Assembly (NCBI GenBank): GCA_964511665.1
Contig: CAZEHA010000031.1
Span: 1 to 40,873 of the forward strand
Length of the DNA stretch: 40,873 nt
DNA from: JAGOEF01 sp964511665
Lineage (GTDB): Bacteria; Bacteroidota; Bacteroidia; Bacteroidales; ML635J-15
Direction of reading: 5' to 3'
Part shown: positions 27,418-35,491 of the stretch, in pieces
How the letters are laid out: every line of letters starts with the position of its first letter
Numbering within the stretch: position 1 is the stretch's first letter
Program-made: the position numbers and the translations under genes
The notes under the pieces: generated by a model
What the model was told of the DNA's origin: nothing
The model's input: the letters and a program-made list of their open reading frames with translations, nothing else
The model's database searches: none

Positions 27418-28452
27418 TTATTCCGATACGGGTTTATCGAGCATTTTCTCGAGACGTTGTAAGCGTTTTAGAATTTCGGGAAGTTGCTTGAAGCCAATGA
27501 TGCAACGAATATATTCTTTGCCGTCGATGGCGGGAGCGCCAACAACCCGTGCTCCTTCGTCAATGTGGTTGGTTACTCCCGATTGAGCTCCAATCATCGC
27601 TCCATCTCCAATGTTTATATGCCCTACCATGCCAACTTGCCCTGCAATCATACAGTTTTTACCCACTTTGGTTGTCCCCGAAATACCGGTTTGTGCAGCT
27701 ATTACTGTGTTCGAACCCACTTCAACATTGTGAGCCACCTGTATCAGGTTGTCGAGTTTTACCGCATTGCGTATTAAGGTTGAACCCAAAGTTGCTCTGT
27801 CGATGCACGTATTGGCTCCAATTTCCACATTATCTTCGATAATTACGTTGCCTACTTGTTTCACTTTGATAAACTCGCTGTTGCTTTGCGGAACAAAACC
27901 AAAACCATCGGCACCTATAACACTGCCCGAATGTATGGTTACCGAGTTACCAATTTGCACTTCGTGATATATTTTTACACCCGAGAAAAGTACACAGTTG
28001 TTCCCGATGTGCGTATTTCGGTCGATAAATACATGAGGATATATCTTGCAATTATTCCCGATTTGCACTCCTTTGCCCACATACGCAAAAGCTCCGATAT
28101 ACACTTTTTCGCCTACTACAGCTTCGGGATGTACAAATGCCATCTCGTGAATACCGGTTTCGGGTTCGTTTTGTTGTTCGTAAAATGCAAGTAAATGTGC
28201 AAGGGCTTCGTAAGCGTTTTTAACTCGTATTAAGGTTGCTTTTATGGGTTTTTCGGCAACAAAATCGTCGTTTACCAGCACAATGCTGGCTTGGGTTTCG
28301 TAAATGTAGTGAGTGTATTTGGGATTGGCCAAAAAACTGATGGTTCCCGGAAGGCCTTCTTCAATTTTCGAGAAATTATTTACGCTAACCTCACTGTTCC
28401 CTTCTATCCTCCCTCCAAGCAAAGAGGCTATTTGTGCGGCACTGAATTCCAT
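27418..28452 (-). CDS. lpxD: UDP-3-O-(3-hydroxyacyl)glucosamine N-acyltransferase
   Basis: Third step of lipid A synthesis, adding an N-linked 3-hydroxyacyl chain. 344 residues: an N-terminal uridine-binding domain (about 1-100, with TISFLANPKY), a left-handed beta-helix (about 105-310) with IGADGFGFV and the catalytic His in IQVAHNVEVG, then a C-terminal helix FKQLPEILKRLQRLEKML. Normal length. A near-consensus TATTTTTA box lies upstream. It is the first of the lipid A genes here, but is followed by a terminator. Confidence 0.97.
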   Translation of the reverse strand: MEFSAAQIASLLGGRIEGNSEVSVNNFSKIEEGLPGTISFLANPKYTHYIYETQASIVLVNDDFVAEKPIKATLIRVKNAYEALAHLLAFYEQQNEPETGIHEMAFVHPEAVVGEKVYIGAFAYVGKGVQIGNNCKIYPHVFIDRNTHIGNNCVLFSGVKIYHEVQIGNSVTIHSGSVIGADGFGFVPQSNSEFIKVKQVGNVIIEDNVEIGANTCIDRATLGSTLIRNAVKLDNLIQVAHNVEVGSNTVIAAQTGISGTTKVGKNCMIAGQVGMVGHINIGDGAMIGAQSGVTNHIDEGARVVGAPAIDGKEYIRCIIGFKQLPEILKRLQRLEKMLDKPVSE

Positions 28453-28524
28453 AAATGTATTGTTTTAGATGGGTAAAAATACAAAAATTCAGGAAACTCC
28501 GTAACATTTCAGGGCATAAGTTGC

Positions 28525-30048
28525 TTAATGACTTTTAACGAACTTGTCGAGAAAAACAGAATTGCCGTTGCCTATTTGTATTATATATAAACCCTGAGGA
28601 AAGTTACTTATGTCAATTCCATTGCTGTTAGAATACACGCCTTGTGTCAGGCATTGGCCGGTGTGGCTGTAAATGCTGTATTGCCAAAGGCTTTCACTCT
28701 CTTCTGTATCAACAAACAACCGGTCGCTTGCAGGCACAGGGTATAAACGAAGATTCGCTTCAGTTTTAGGTCTGGTGATGCCCACCGTTAGCAAATTCTC
28801 GCAATCGAAAGGGATGCCCCATTCTTCGTCGCCTTTGTGGTAATAAACCAATTCATAAATGCTGGTTCCATACAGACCGTTGTTGCCGTGATAGGGGCCG
28901 CCAAGTCCCGGCAAATAATAACCACCGCCACCGCCATCGTACAACAGATATTCGAAGTACTCTCCCGACGTAATAACGAAAACGTGAGGACTATTGTATT
29001 TTACTGTAAGCGAAGAAGTTGACCACGACACCATATCGTCGCCGTAAGGTTCAAGTGGCAACAGATTGAGGTTTGTGTTCCATGAGTCGGAGTGTACAAT
29101 GGTTTGGTAAATGGTATCGTGAACCACATTTACAGTATTTGTGGCATCGGGGCTAAATGTACCTTGCTCGTTGCGCTGGCATCGTTCTATCTCGAAAATA
29201 AGTGTATCGAGGTTGTCCGACTCCTGCCTTGCAATATACTTGTGTATGGTACTGCTGCTTGAATAGCTACCCCCCGGACCCCAGATTGAATATTGAGAGT
29301 TAATATGTAGTTCGTCACCCGTGTGAATATTGTAGATGTCGTAAGTAGTTATGTTTTGAAATCCAATTTGGTCTTGCGACATTCCAATCAACTGATAGCT
29401 ATTTGTTGTATTGTACAAATTATACTCGTCGGTGGTGGCAGGGTGAAAAGGGAAAGCGTAGAAGTCGGTAATGCTTACAAAACCATAGTTTTTGCTGATG
29501 CGCAACAGGCAACTCATCACCATGTTAATGCTATCGGCACAAGCCGGTCCCGAATAATCGTTGCCATGACTGTCTTTTATAACCAATTGAATGGTTTTTA
29601 CCGAGTCGCTCACGCCAAATAATTCTTCTATTTGCACATCAACTATTCGGGCTTCTATTGAGTTACCACCCTGATAACGAAACATGGTCCACGACTCTCC
29701 GGCATTGGCCATTGGTTTCATGAGTATTTCCCTATGGTTGCGGTTGTAGAAAACACATGAGCCATCGGGTAACTCCGAATATTTGCTCCCTGTCCAATGT
29801 CCGCCATACTCAAAGTAAAAATTATTGTCGAGTTGCTGGCGTATCATACTAAATCCGAAATAGTCGGTAGTGTCGTCATGCTGATACACTGAATCGATAC
29901 GAATGGGATACACACCCGAATAATCGTTGTAATAATATGTAATAATATCGGGCTTAATGCAGCGCCAGTTCTGCGCCTGCAGGCTTGATGACAGAACAAA
30001 GAAAAGAATAACAGCCAATTTCGGGCTAAAGTACAGATGTGTTTTCAT
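28525..30048 (-). CDS. T9SS cargo of unknown function
   Basis: From the ATG at 30048 it has 507 residues; a TTG two codons earlier is less likely. A signal peptide (LAVILFFVLSSSLQAQ) is followed by about 410 residues without a recognisable domain, rich in Tyr, Ser and Asp and with a Gly-rich loop DGGGGGYYLPGLGGPYHG. The last ~75 residues are a T9SS type A domain (LRLYPVPASDRLFVD and KFVKSH at the end). I infer a surface or released protein. No catalytic motif or lipobox seen. It is downstream of the lysozyme-like gene with a 37-base gap. Confidence 0.75.
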   Translation of the reverse strand: MKTHLYFSPKLAVILFFVLSSSLQAQNWRCIKPDIITYYYNDYSGVYPIRIDSVYQHDDTTDYFGFSMIRQQLDNNFYFEYGGHWTGSKYSELPDGSCVFYNRNHREILMKPMANAGESWTMFRYQGGNSIEARIVDVQIEELFGVSDSVKTIQLVIKDSHGNDYSGPACADSINMVMSCLLRISKNYGFVSITDFYAFPFHPATTDEYNLYNTTNSYQLIGMSQDQIGFQNITTYDIYNIHTGDELHINSQYSIWGPGGSYSSSSTIHKYIARQESDNLDTLIFEIERCQRNEQGTFSPDATNTVNVVHDTIYQTIVHSDSWNTNLNLLPLEPYGDDMVSWSTSSLTVKYNSPHVFVITSGEYFEYLLYDGGGGGYYLPGLGGPYHGNNGLYGTSIYELVYYHKGDEEWGIPFDCENLLTVGITRPKTEANLRLYPVPASDRLFVDTEESESLWQYSIYSHTGQCLTQGVYSNSNGIDISNFPQGLYIIQIGNGNSVFLDKFVKSH

Positions 30049-30085
30049 GCACAATAAAGTTTACTGCAAATTACACTAAAAAACA

Positions 30086-30784
30086 TTACAGCTTGCACGC
30101 ATCTGTAAGTTTCGATTTTTCGTAATATTCCAGAGCAAGAGAAGCGTAAGCTGTTTTTCGACCCGATGGACCAACAGGGAACGCCTGTTGATGGCTCCAA
30201 GCGGTAATTTTATTATCGTCTGCATCAAGCCCATAGTTGTATGCTGAAGCATAAAACATCAGTTTTTCAGCGGTATTTACAAATTTCTTTTCCGGAAATC
30301 GGTTGGCTATTATTTCGTAGAATAATGCCAGATATAGGCATTGCCATTTGTCCGACGACAAACGGCCCATGCGTTCGCGCCTGATTTCTCTTTCGGTTTC
30401 GGCCTTGTAGGCAATTATTTCGGGAAACAACTGTTGCAGATGTTTGCTTGTGGCTACATATTTTTCGGCGTATTCGGCAAAATCGGGTTTCATCTGAAAA
30501 CGGCCAATCGAAAAATTGCCGTATTCGCTGCCGGCTTCCACGTATAAAACTTGCAGCGAAAGGGTTTCGGCTTTGTCGCGGATGGCATTGTAACGCCACA
30601 ATTCGGGTGCCACAATGGCAAACATAAAACAAGCATCGTAGCCTCTCGACTCGAAGAAATCGGCAAAAAACGGATTGTTCAAAAAGTATTGAAGCGCAGC
30701 GTCGTTGTTTTGGCTTACATGTTGAGGCAAAGCAATATTGGCTTGCCAGGCAACAAGAAAAGCCGTGATAACAACAAATCGCAT
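30086..30784 (-). CDS. Secreted lysozyme-like (lytic transglycosylase-type?) protein
   Basis: 232 residues with a short signal peptide (VVITAFLVAWQANIALP). Three segments recall lytic transglycosylases in the right order: a helix with Glu61 in IVAPELWRYNAI, FSIGRFQMKP (93-100, compare GLMQIMP), and ASAYNYG (169-175, compare AAYNAG). The overall match is weak and made by eye, so a peptidoglycan-cleaving role is inference. No LysM or other binding domain. It begins seven bases after the stop of the repeat protein upstream, so the two are probably made together. Confidence 0.6.
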   Translation of the reverse strand: MRFVVITAFLVAWQANIALPQHVSQNNDAALQYFLNNPFFADFFESRGYDACFMFAIVAPELWRYNAIRDKAETLSLQVLYVEAGSEYGNFSIGRFQMKPDFAEYAEKYVATSKHLQQLFPEIIAYKAETEREIRRERMGRLSSDKWQCLYLALFYEIIANRFPEKKFVNTAEKLMFYASAYNYGLDADDNKITAWSHQQAFPVGPSGRKTAYASLALEYYEKSKLTDACKL

Positions 30785-30791
30785 GAGCCGG

Positions 30792-32408
30792 TTACAATTT
30801 GTAGGTATTCATAATTATATCGCGCCCTTTTAACGAAAACCATTTAAAGCTTTGAGAGCTTTCGTCGAATACCCCCGAAAAGCCGGGACTGTCGCCAACT
30901 TTATTTCCATTTATAACTACGTAATCGTAAGCATAACTCAACTCCATTTTATGCTTCATGTTTTTGCTGAAAATTATTTTAAAATTTGCATAGTCGTACG
31001 AAAACGACATGTCGTAGGATTGCTTGCCGGGCATCAATCCCATGATTACGGGCGTTTCTCCGATGTAGTATGAATAAGCTTCATCGAAGGGACCATATTC
31101 AGTTCCATTGAAGTTGCACCAAGCTTTAGAATTTTTCCAGTAGTCGGCGGTGTAGTTACCCTCTTCGTTTAAAGTGCAGTTTCCTATCGATTCCAGAGGC
31201 CCCAATACTTTTCCGTTGACATTTATGTATTGTTTGTCGTCGGAGGTGTACCAAAACATACTATTGCCTTTGTTATTTGTCAATACACCATGAGTCAGGT
31301 TGTATGGCCCGTATTCAGTTCCGTTTATCATTAGATACTTCATTTTGTTTCTCTTAAACGAGAATGCAAAATATCCCGATTCCGTGAGGTTGAGTGTGTA
31401 GGAATCAATCTCGTCGTAGGGCCCGTAGCTTATGTTGTTAACAACCATATAGTTCTGTTTGTTGGTAGGAGCATAGTAGGCAGTGTTTCCGTTGCTCAGA
31501 TACACATGTTTTCCATAGTAACTGTCGAAAGGGCCTTTTATGCTACCGTCGAAATTATAGTATAGTTTTCCTTCGTCGATGTACGAAAATGCAAATTTAC
31601 CGTTTTCATGAATGGTTGATGCGTACGATTCTACACTGTTGTAGGGACCATAAACTTTTCCGGTTGCATTTACATATTCTTTGTTGTCGCTACTCGATTT
31701 AAACTTGACTAAATATTTACCCTGTGGGGTGAAATGTTGAATAACAACATAACTATAGGGACCAAACTCGGTGCCATTAATATTGCAGAACCTCAAATCG
31801 CCTTTCATATACGTGAATGCAAATGTGTTGCTATTGAAATAGCGAAGCGAATAAGAATCGATGTCGTCGAAAGGACCGAACTCTTTATTGCCAATTTTAA
31901 AAGTATACGTTTTATTGATGTAGTACCAGTATGCAAATCCACCGTTATCGTCTATGTCCCAAAACATACAGTCGTCGTAGGGGCCAAAAATGTTACCATT
32001 AATGTTAAGATACGACTTTTCGTTCTGTTGATATTGAAAACCGAATTGGCCATTCTTTGTAACGAAAATATTATAGGCCGACTCGTAAGGGCCATATTCT
32101 TTGTCTTTTACCTGATGATAATACTTGCCATTTTTTATCAAAGGGGTTCTCATGTTATCGTAGATAGCGGTATACTCGGGGTTTTCTATAGGAATAATAT
32201 TGCTGTTCTCGATGAGTTTTCCTCCCTCAGGCCCCGATATCATAAGCCAAAATCCGCTATTTCCCGAGAAAGTTCCCAAAAGACTGTTTTCGTCGTGGTA
32301 AATAATTTCTTCAGGTAAAAGTGTGTACACTTTTGTCGACTGAAGCTGAGCAAATGCACTGGAGGCAACTATGGCTGCCAGTACTACAAATGTTGTGATC
32401 TTTTTCAT
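30792..32408 (-). CDS. Secreted YGPY-repeat protein, unknown function
   Basis: 538 residues from the ATG at 32408, with a signal peptide (TTFVVLAAIVASSAFAQ). Residues ~94-452 are ten tandem units of 36-40 residues with the pattern GxFAFxYxxxxKxYxxINGxxYGPYDxx. A non-repeat C-terminal part (~453-538) follows, without T9SS tail. The units are distantly like WG repeats (compare the GYID..G and PqYD positions) but lack the Trp-Gly. A TTG at 32441 is in frame, but it lies within the promoter box and is rejected. First gene of a unit with the lysozyme-like protein. Location inferred as periplasm or outer surface. Confidence 0.8.
   Translation of the reverse strand: MKKITTFVVLAAIVASSAFAQLQSTKVYTLLPEEIIYHDENSLLGTFSGNSGFWLMISGPEGGKLIENSNIIPIENPEYTAIYDNMRTPLIKNGKYYHQVKDKEYGPYESAYNIFVTKNGQFGFQYQQNEKSYLNINGNIFGPYDDCMFWDIDDNGGFAYWYYINKTYTFKIGNKEFGPFDDIDSYSLRYFNSNTFAFTYMKGDLRFCNINGTEFGPYSYVVIQHFTPQGKYLVKFKSSSDNKEYVNATGKVYGPYNSVESYASTIHENGKFAFSYIDEGKLYYNFDGSIKGPFDSYYGKHVYLSNGNTAYYAPTNKQNYMVVNNISYGPYDEIDSYTLNLTESGYFAFSFKRNKMKYLMINGTEYGPYNLTHGVLTNNKGNSMFWYTSDDKQYINVNGKVLGPLESIGNCTLNEEGNYTADYWKNSKAWCNFNGTEYGPFDEAYSYYIGETPVIMGLMPGKQSYDMSFSYDYANFKIIFSKNMKHKMELSYAYDYVVINGNKVGDSPGFSGVFDESSQSFKWFSLKGRDIIMNTYKL
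31053..32129 (-). repeat. Ten tandem YGPY units
   Basis: Each unit is 36-40 residues and carries one [YF]GP[YF]-like motif (the ninth reads LGPL, the sixth KGPF) about 20 residues after a Gly-hydrophobic start. Sequence between units varies strongly, so this is an old protein repeat and not a recent DNA duplication. Confidence 0.75.
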
Positions 32409-32438
32409 GGTGATGGGTTTTATTGTAACTATTTTTTC

Positions 32439-32446
32439 CAAAAATA
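32439..32446 (-). promoter_or_regulatory. -7 box for the YGPY-repeat operon
   Basis: On the minus strand this reads TATTTTTG, a perfect TAnnTTTG, 30 bases before the ATG at 32408. Confidence 0.5.
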
Positions 32447-32471
32447 AAGAAAAATATTTATTACGAAACGT

Positions 32472-33905
32472 TTAATATTCGTCGTTATCAACCATCCAGC
32501 GGGCGTTGTTCAGTATGGCATCTTCTAAAGGAATGCCCTGTTCTGCAGCCTGACGCGTAATGAGTTCAAGCCATTGCTTGTCGTTTTTAATGCTGTGAAC
32601 ATAAAACTCAACACTTCCCACAGGGGCTGTTTGTGCCCTGTGTTTGGCTTCATCGAGCAATTCCGTAGCAAACAACTTGTTTTTCTTCACCGAGGCATTG
32701 TACACTTCTATGAATTGACTGTGGTCTTTGGTAATATCGTTTTGATAGTAATACACATCATCAATTTTGTAGTCGTCGAAAAAAAGTTTGTAAGCCATAT
32801 CTTCGAAGTTCCAAAAGGCAGTGTACATAAAGGTTTCGGCGCACTCCAGCACAATCAGGTCGCGCTTAAGAATTTCCTCTTTAATATTCAAATTGTAGTT
32901 GTACAATTCCTGTGTGTAGTACTCGGGATATACCATTACATTGTAATACCAGAAGTTGTAGTTTTTAAAAAGATACTCACCCAGTTTGTATTTCAGCCAG
33001 TGAAAGATGTAACTGTCGCCAACAAAAAGTACATCGAGTTCGGGCTTTGTGGTATCGGCATTATTGAATTGCGGATAGGCCAGTTCAACTTCTTTCAGTG
33101 TGAACATCAGATTCATAATGTCGCCGGTGTCGTAGTCTTCGCCTCGTGGTGTGTTTGTAATATCGATACCCGACAGAGTAAGCGCCGGTATTTTTTTGGT
33201 GGTGAGCTGGGTGGCCAGGTTCGTAAAAGTGTCGAGGGCCAGATACATGCCATAATCGCTCCAGTGAACTCCGTAGCTGGGATACAAGGGCCATGAGGCA
33301 GTATCTTTCATTTCGAGAAAATACGATTGCAAGTCGAGGGTGTTAATACCCATTTCGATACAGGTTTTTTTAAAGCATTGGTAGTTGGTGTTCTTTGCGG
33401 TTTTTTGCCGAAAACGATCAGGCAGATTTTCGGGCATGTAAGTTGCCTTTCCGGGAGCCATTACTAATAATAGTTCTACTCCCAAATGCGAAAGGGTATC
33501 TTGCAAATAGCGTATTCGGTTGCAGCGCTGCCTGATGAGTTCTTCGCCCACAAAATAGTCGCCCGTGTATTCTCTTACATAATCAATTTGAAATAATTGA
33601 TTGTTTTTACCTATTACCACCGATTGGGCGGTTGATTTATTGAACAAACGAAAGCGAGATTCATTGAACAAACGAATCAATGGCGGCCTGAATACCGTGG
33701 TATTGTCGAGATAGTTGCTAAGGCTGTCTTGATATTCGGCACTCATCCAGGTTTTTATTCGGAATTTTGGATGCTGATACAGGGTGCTGTAGCCCTTTAG
33801 TTCTGCAAATCGCAGTGTGATAAAGCCGGTGCTTTCAACAATTAAGCTAAGCGATAAAACAAAAAGTACTCCGCCAAACAATATGTGCTTGTACCCCAAT
33901 TTCAT
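32472..33905 (-). CDS. AlgX/AlgJ-like SGNH-fold acetyltransferase partner
   Basis: 477 residues with one N-terminal membrane anchor (ILFGGVLFVLSLSLIV) and a periplasmic domain. AlgX-type marks are LLVMAPGKATYMPE (about 146-159), GVHWSDYG with His214, and FVGDSYIFHW with the probable nucleophile Ser298. In alginate-type systems this protein takes acetyl groups passed by the MBOAT protein and puts them on the polysaccharide. The Asp two residues before the His of AlgX is Gly here, so the triad differs or is completed elsewhere. Its ATG shares one base with the MBOAT stop (TGATG), so the two are translationally coupled. Confidence 0.85.
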   Translation of the reverse strand: MKLGYKHILFGGVLFVLSLSLIVESTGFITLRFAELKGYSTLYQHPKFRIKTWMSAEYQDSLSNYLDNTTVFRPPLIRLFNESRFRLFNKSTAQSVVIGKNNQLFQIDYVREYTGDYFVGEELIRQRCNRIRYLQDTLSHLGVELLLVMAPGKATYMPENLPDRFRQKTAKNTNYQCFKKTCIEMGINTLDLQSYFLEMKDTASWPLYPSYGVHWSDYGMYLALDTFTNLATQLTTKKIPALTLSGIDITNTPRGEDYDTGDIMNLMFTLKEVELAYPQFNNADTTKPELDVLFVGDSYIFHWLKYKLGEYLFKNYNFWYYNVMVYPEYYTQELYNYNLNIKEEILKRDLIVLECAETFMYTAFWNFEDMAYKLFFDDYKIDDVYYYQNDITKDHSQFIEVYNASVKKNKLFATELLDEAKHRAQTAPVGSVEFYVHSIKNDKQWLELITRQAAEQGIPLEDAILNNARWMVDNDEY

Positions 33906-35326
33906 CAGAATCTGAAGTAAATAAACGGATTAAAACCCGATGCAGTAATCGAAGCCACGCAAATAATTAATAGTATGAGAGCAATCGCTGCCATGATGAA
34001 GTAGCGAGATTTGGTGTATTCGGCAAAAAACACTTTGTTTTCGATGTTGAGACCAAACCGAAATGCTGTAAGAAATGAAAATACGGCAGCTATTACCAGC
34101 ATTGTCCAAAATTCCCTGTCGAAATATTCAATACCTGCCATATCGAAAGCAAACATTCTACCAATAAAGTCGAAAGCATATGTCAGGGTTTCGCTTCTAA
34201 AAAATACCCAGCCAATAATGGCCAACAGAAAGGTAATGGCAATGCTAGGGAACTTGCCTATTTTGTCGAAGAATTTAATCAGAAACAGGCGGTCGAGTAT
34301 CAGAAATAAGCCGTGATAGGCACCCCAAACCACAAAGGTCCACGATGCTCCGTGCCACAATCCCGAAATCAGAAACACCACCCAAAGATTGAAGTATAAA
34401 CGCCATGTGCTGCTTACACGATTGCCGCCCAACGGTATGTAGAGGTAATCGCGCATCCATCGGCCCAGGGTCATGTGCCAGCGGCGCCAGAATTCGGTAA
34501 TGCTCCGGCTGATATAGGGGTTGTTGAAGTTTTCGGGGAATTTAAAACCTATCATTTTGCCAATACCAATGGCCATATCGCTATACCCCGAAAAGTCGAA
34601 GTAAATCTGGAAGGTGTATGCCAAAATCCCTACCCAGGCGGTAGCGGTTGACATATCTACCGGTTGCATTGCAAAAATTCTGTCGGCTTCGGCACCCATT
34701 ACGTTAGCTATCAATACTTTTTTTGCTAAGCCAAGTATAAAACGATAAAAACCGGTTAGTTTATTATCGATGGTTTCGTTGGCACTGCGGTCGGTAAGCT
34801 GGTCGGCAATTTCGTGGTAGCGAACAATAGGGCCGGCAATAAGCTGCGGAAATAACAATATATACATGCACAAATCCCACACGCTGTCGAGGGGTTTGTG
34901 TTTTCGCCTGAACACATCGATGCTGTAGGTGAATTTTTGGAAAGTAAAAAACGATATCCCGATTGGTAAGGCTATTTGTGTCCAGTGCAGCGAATTTGCC
35001 CCGAATGCTTGTAGCAAAACATTGAAGTTTTCCACAAAAAAGTTCATGTACTTAAAATACACCAGCAGCCCAATATTCAGCACAATGGTTGCCGTTACCA
35101 GCCAACGTCGTTTTGCCCCTGTGGCAGCATACATCGCTCTCACTATATAAAAGTCGATGAATATGGAAGCCAGTACCACAAAAATAAATGAGGGAGCGCC
35201 CCAACTGTAAAATACCAAACTGGCGATGAGGGCTATAGGGTTTTTGTATTTCTTGTCGGCTAAATAATACAGCACCAAAAAGATGGGGAAGAAATACAAT
35301 AAAAATATGCTGCTGCTAAATACCAC
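33905..35326 (-). CDS. MBOAT family O-acyltransferase (AlgI-like)
   Basis: 473 residues with about ten to twelve hydrophobic segments. Family marks: FFTFQKFTYSIDVFR, FPQLIAGPIVRY, IYFDFSGYSDMAIG, SITEFWRRWHMTLG, and the catalytic His325 in GLWHGASWTFVVWGAYHG. It is expected to move acetyl groups across the inner membrane for polysaccharide O-acetylation. The start is GTG at 35326, giving MVFSSSIFLLYFFPI, the usual AlgI-like beginning. With the next gene it forms a minimal two-gene O-acetylation unit. The substrate is not evident, since no polysaccharide synthase or polymerase is adjacent. Confidence 0.93.
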   Translation of the reverse strand: MVFSSSIFLLYFFPIFLVLYYLADKKYKNPIALIASLVFYSWGAPSFIFVVLASIFIDFYIVRAMYAATGAKRRWLVTATIVLNIGLLVYFKYMNFFVENFNVLLQAFGANSLHWTQIALPIGISFFTFQKFTYSIDVFRRKHKPLDSVWDLCMYILLFPQLIAGPIVRYHEIADQLTDRSANETIDNKLTGFYRFILGLAKKVLIANVMGAEADRIFAMQPVDMSTATAWVGILAYTFQIYFDFSGYSDMAIGIGKMIGFKFPENFNNPYISRSITEFWRRWHMTLGRWMRDYLYIPLGGNRVSSTWRLYFNLWVVFLISGLWHGASWTFVVWGAYHGLFLILDRLFLIKFFDKIGKFPSIAITFLLAIIGWVFFRSETLTYAFDFIGRMFAFDMAGIEYFDREFWTMLVIAAVFSFLTAFRFGLNIENKVFFAEYTKSRYFIMAAIALILLIICVASITASGFNPFIYFRF

Positions 35327-35440
35327 AATCTTAGTTTTAAAATTACCGACACTAAAAAAACAGCGTAAAATTATCTATTAATCGCTAAAAAGCAAGAAAC
35401 TCATTGCAATAATTTAGCATTACTCAAACTGATAAAAACA

Positions 35441-35471
35441 AAAAAGGGTGACACAATGGGTCACCCTTTTT
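35441..35471 (-). terminator. Intrinsic terminator after the FN3 T9SS cargo
   Basis: A perfect 12-base-pair stem, AAAAAGGGTGAC with GTCACCCTTTTT, around a seven-base loop, 20 bases downstream of the stop at 35492. The symmetrical A and T tracts make it potentially bidirectional. Confidence 0.88.
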
Positions 35472-35491
35472 CAAGATTCTATTTCGACTGA

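Noticed and set aside
31734..32318. A 194-codon plus-strand open frame opposite the YGPY repeats
   Set aside because: It arises from the repeated codons on the other strand and shows no own features.
32574..33296. A 240-codon plus-strand open frame
   Set aside because: Antisense to the AlgX-like gene, hydrophobic without family motifs; a shadow of the real gene.
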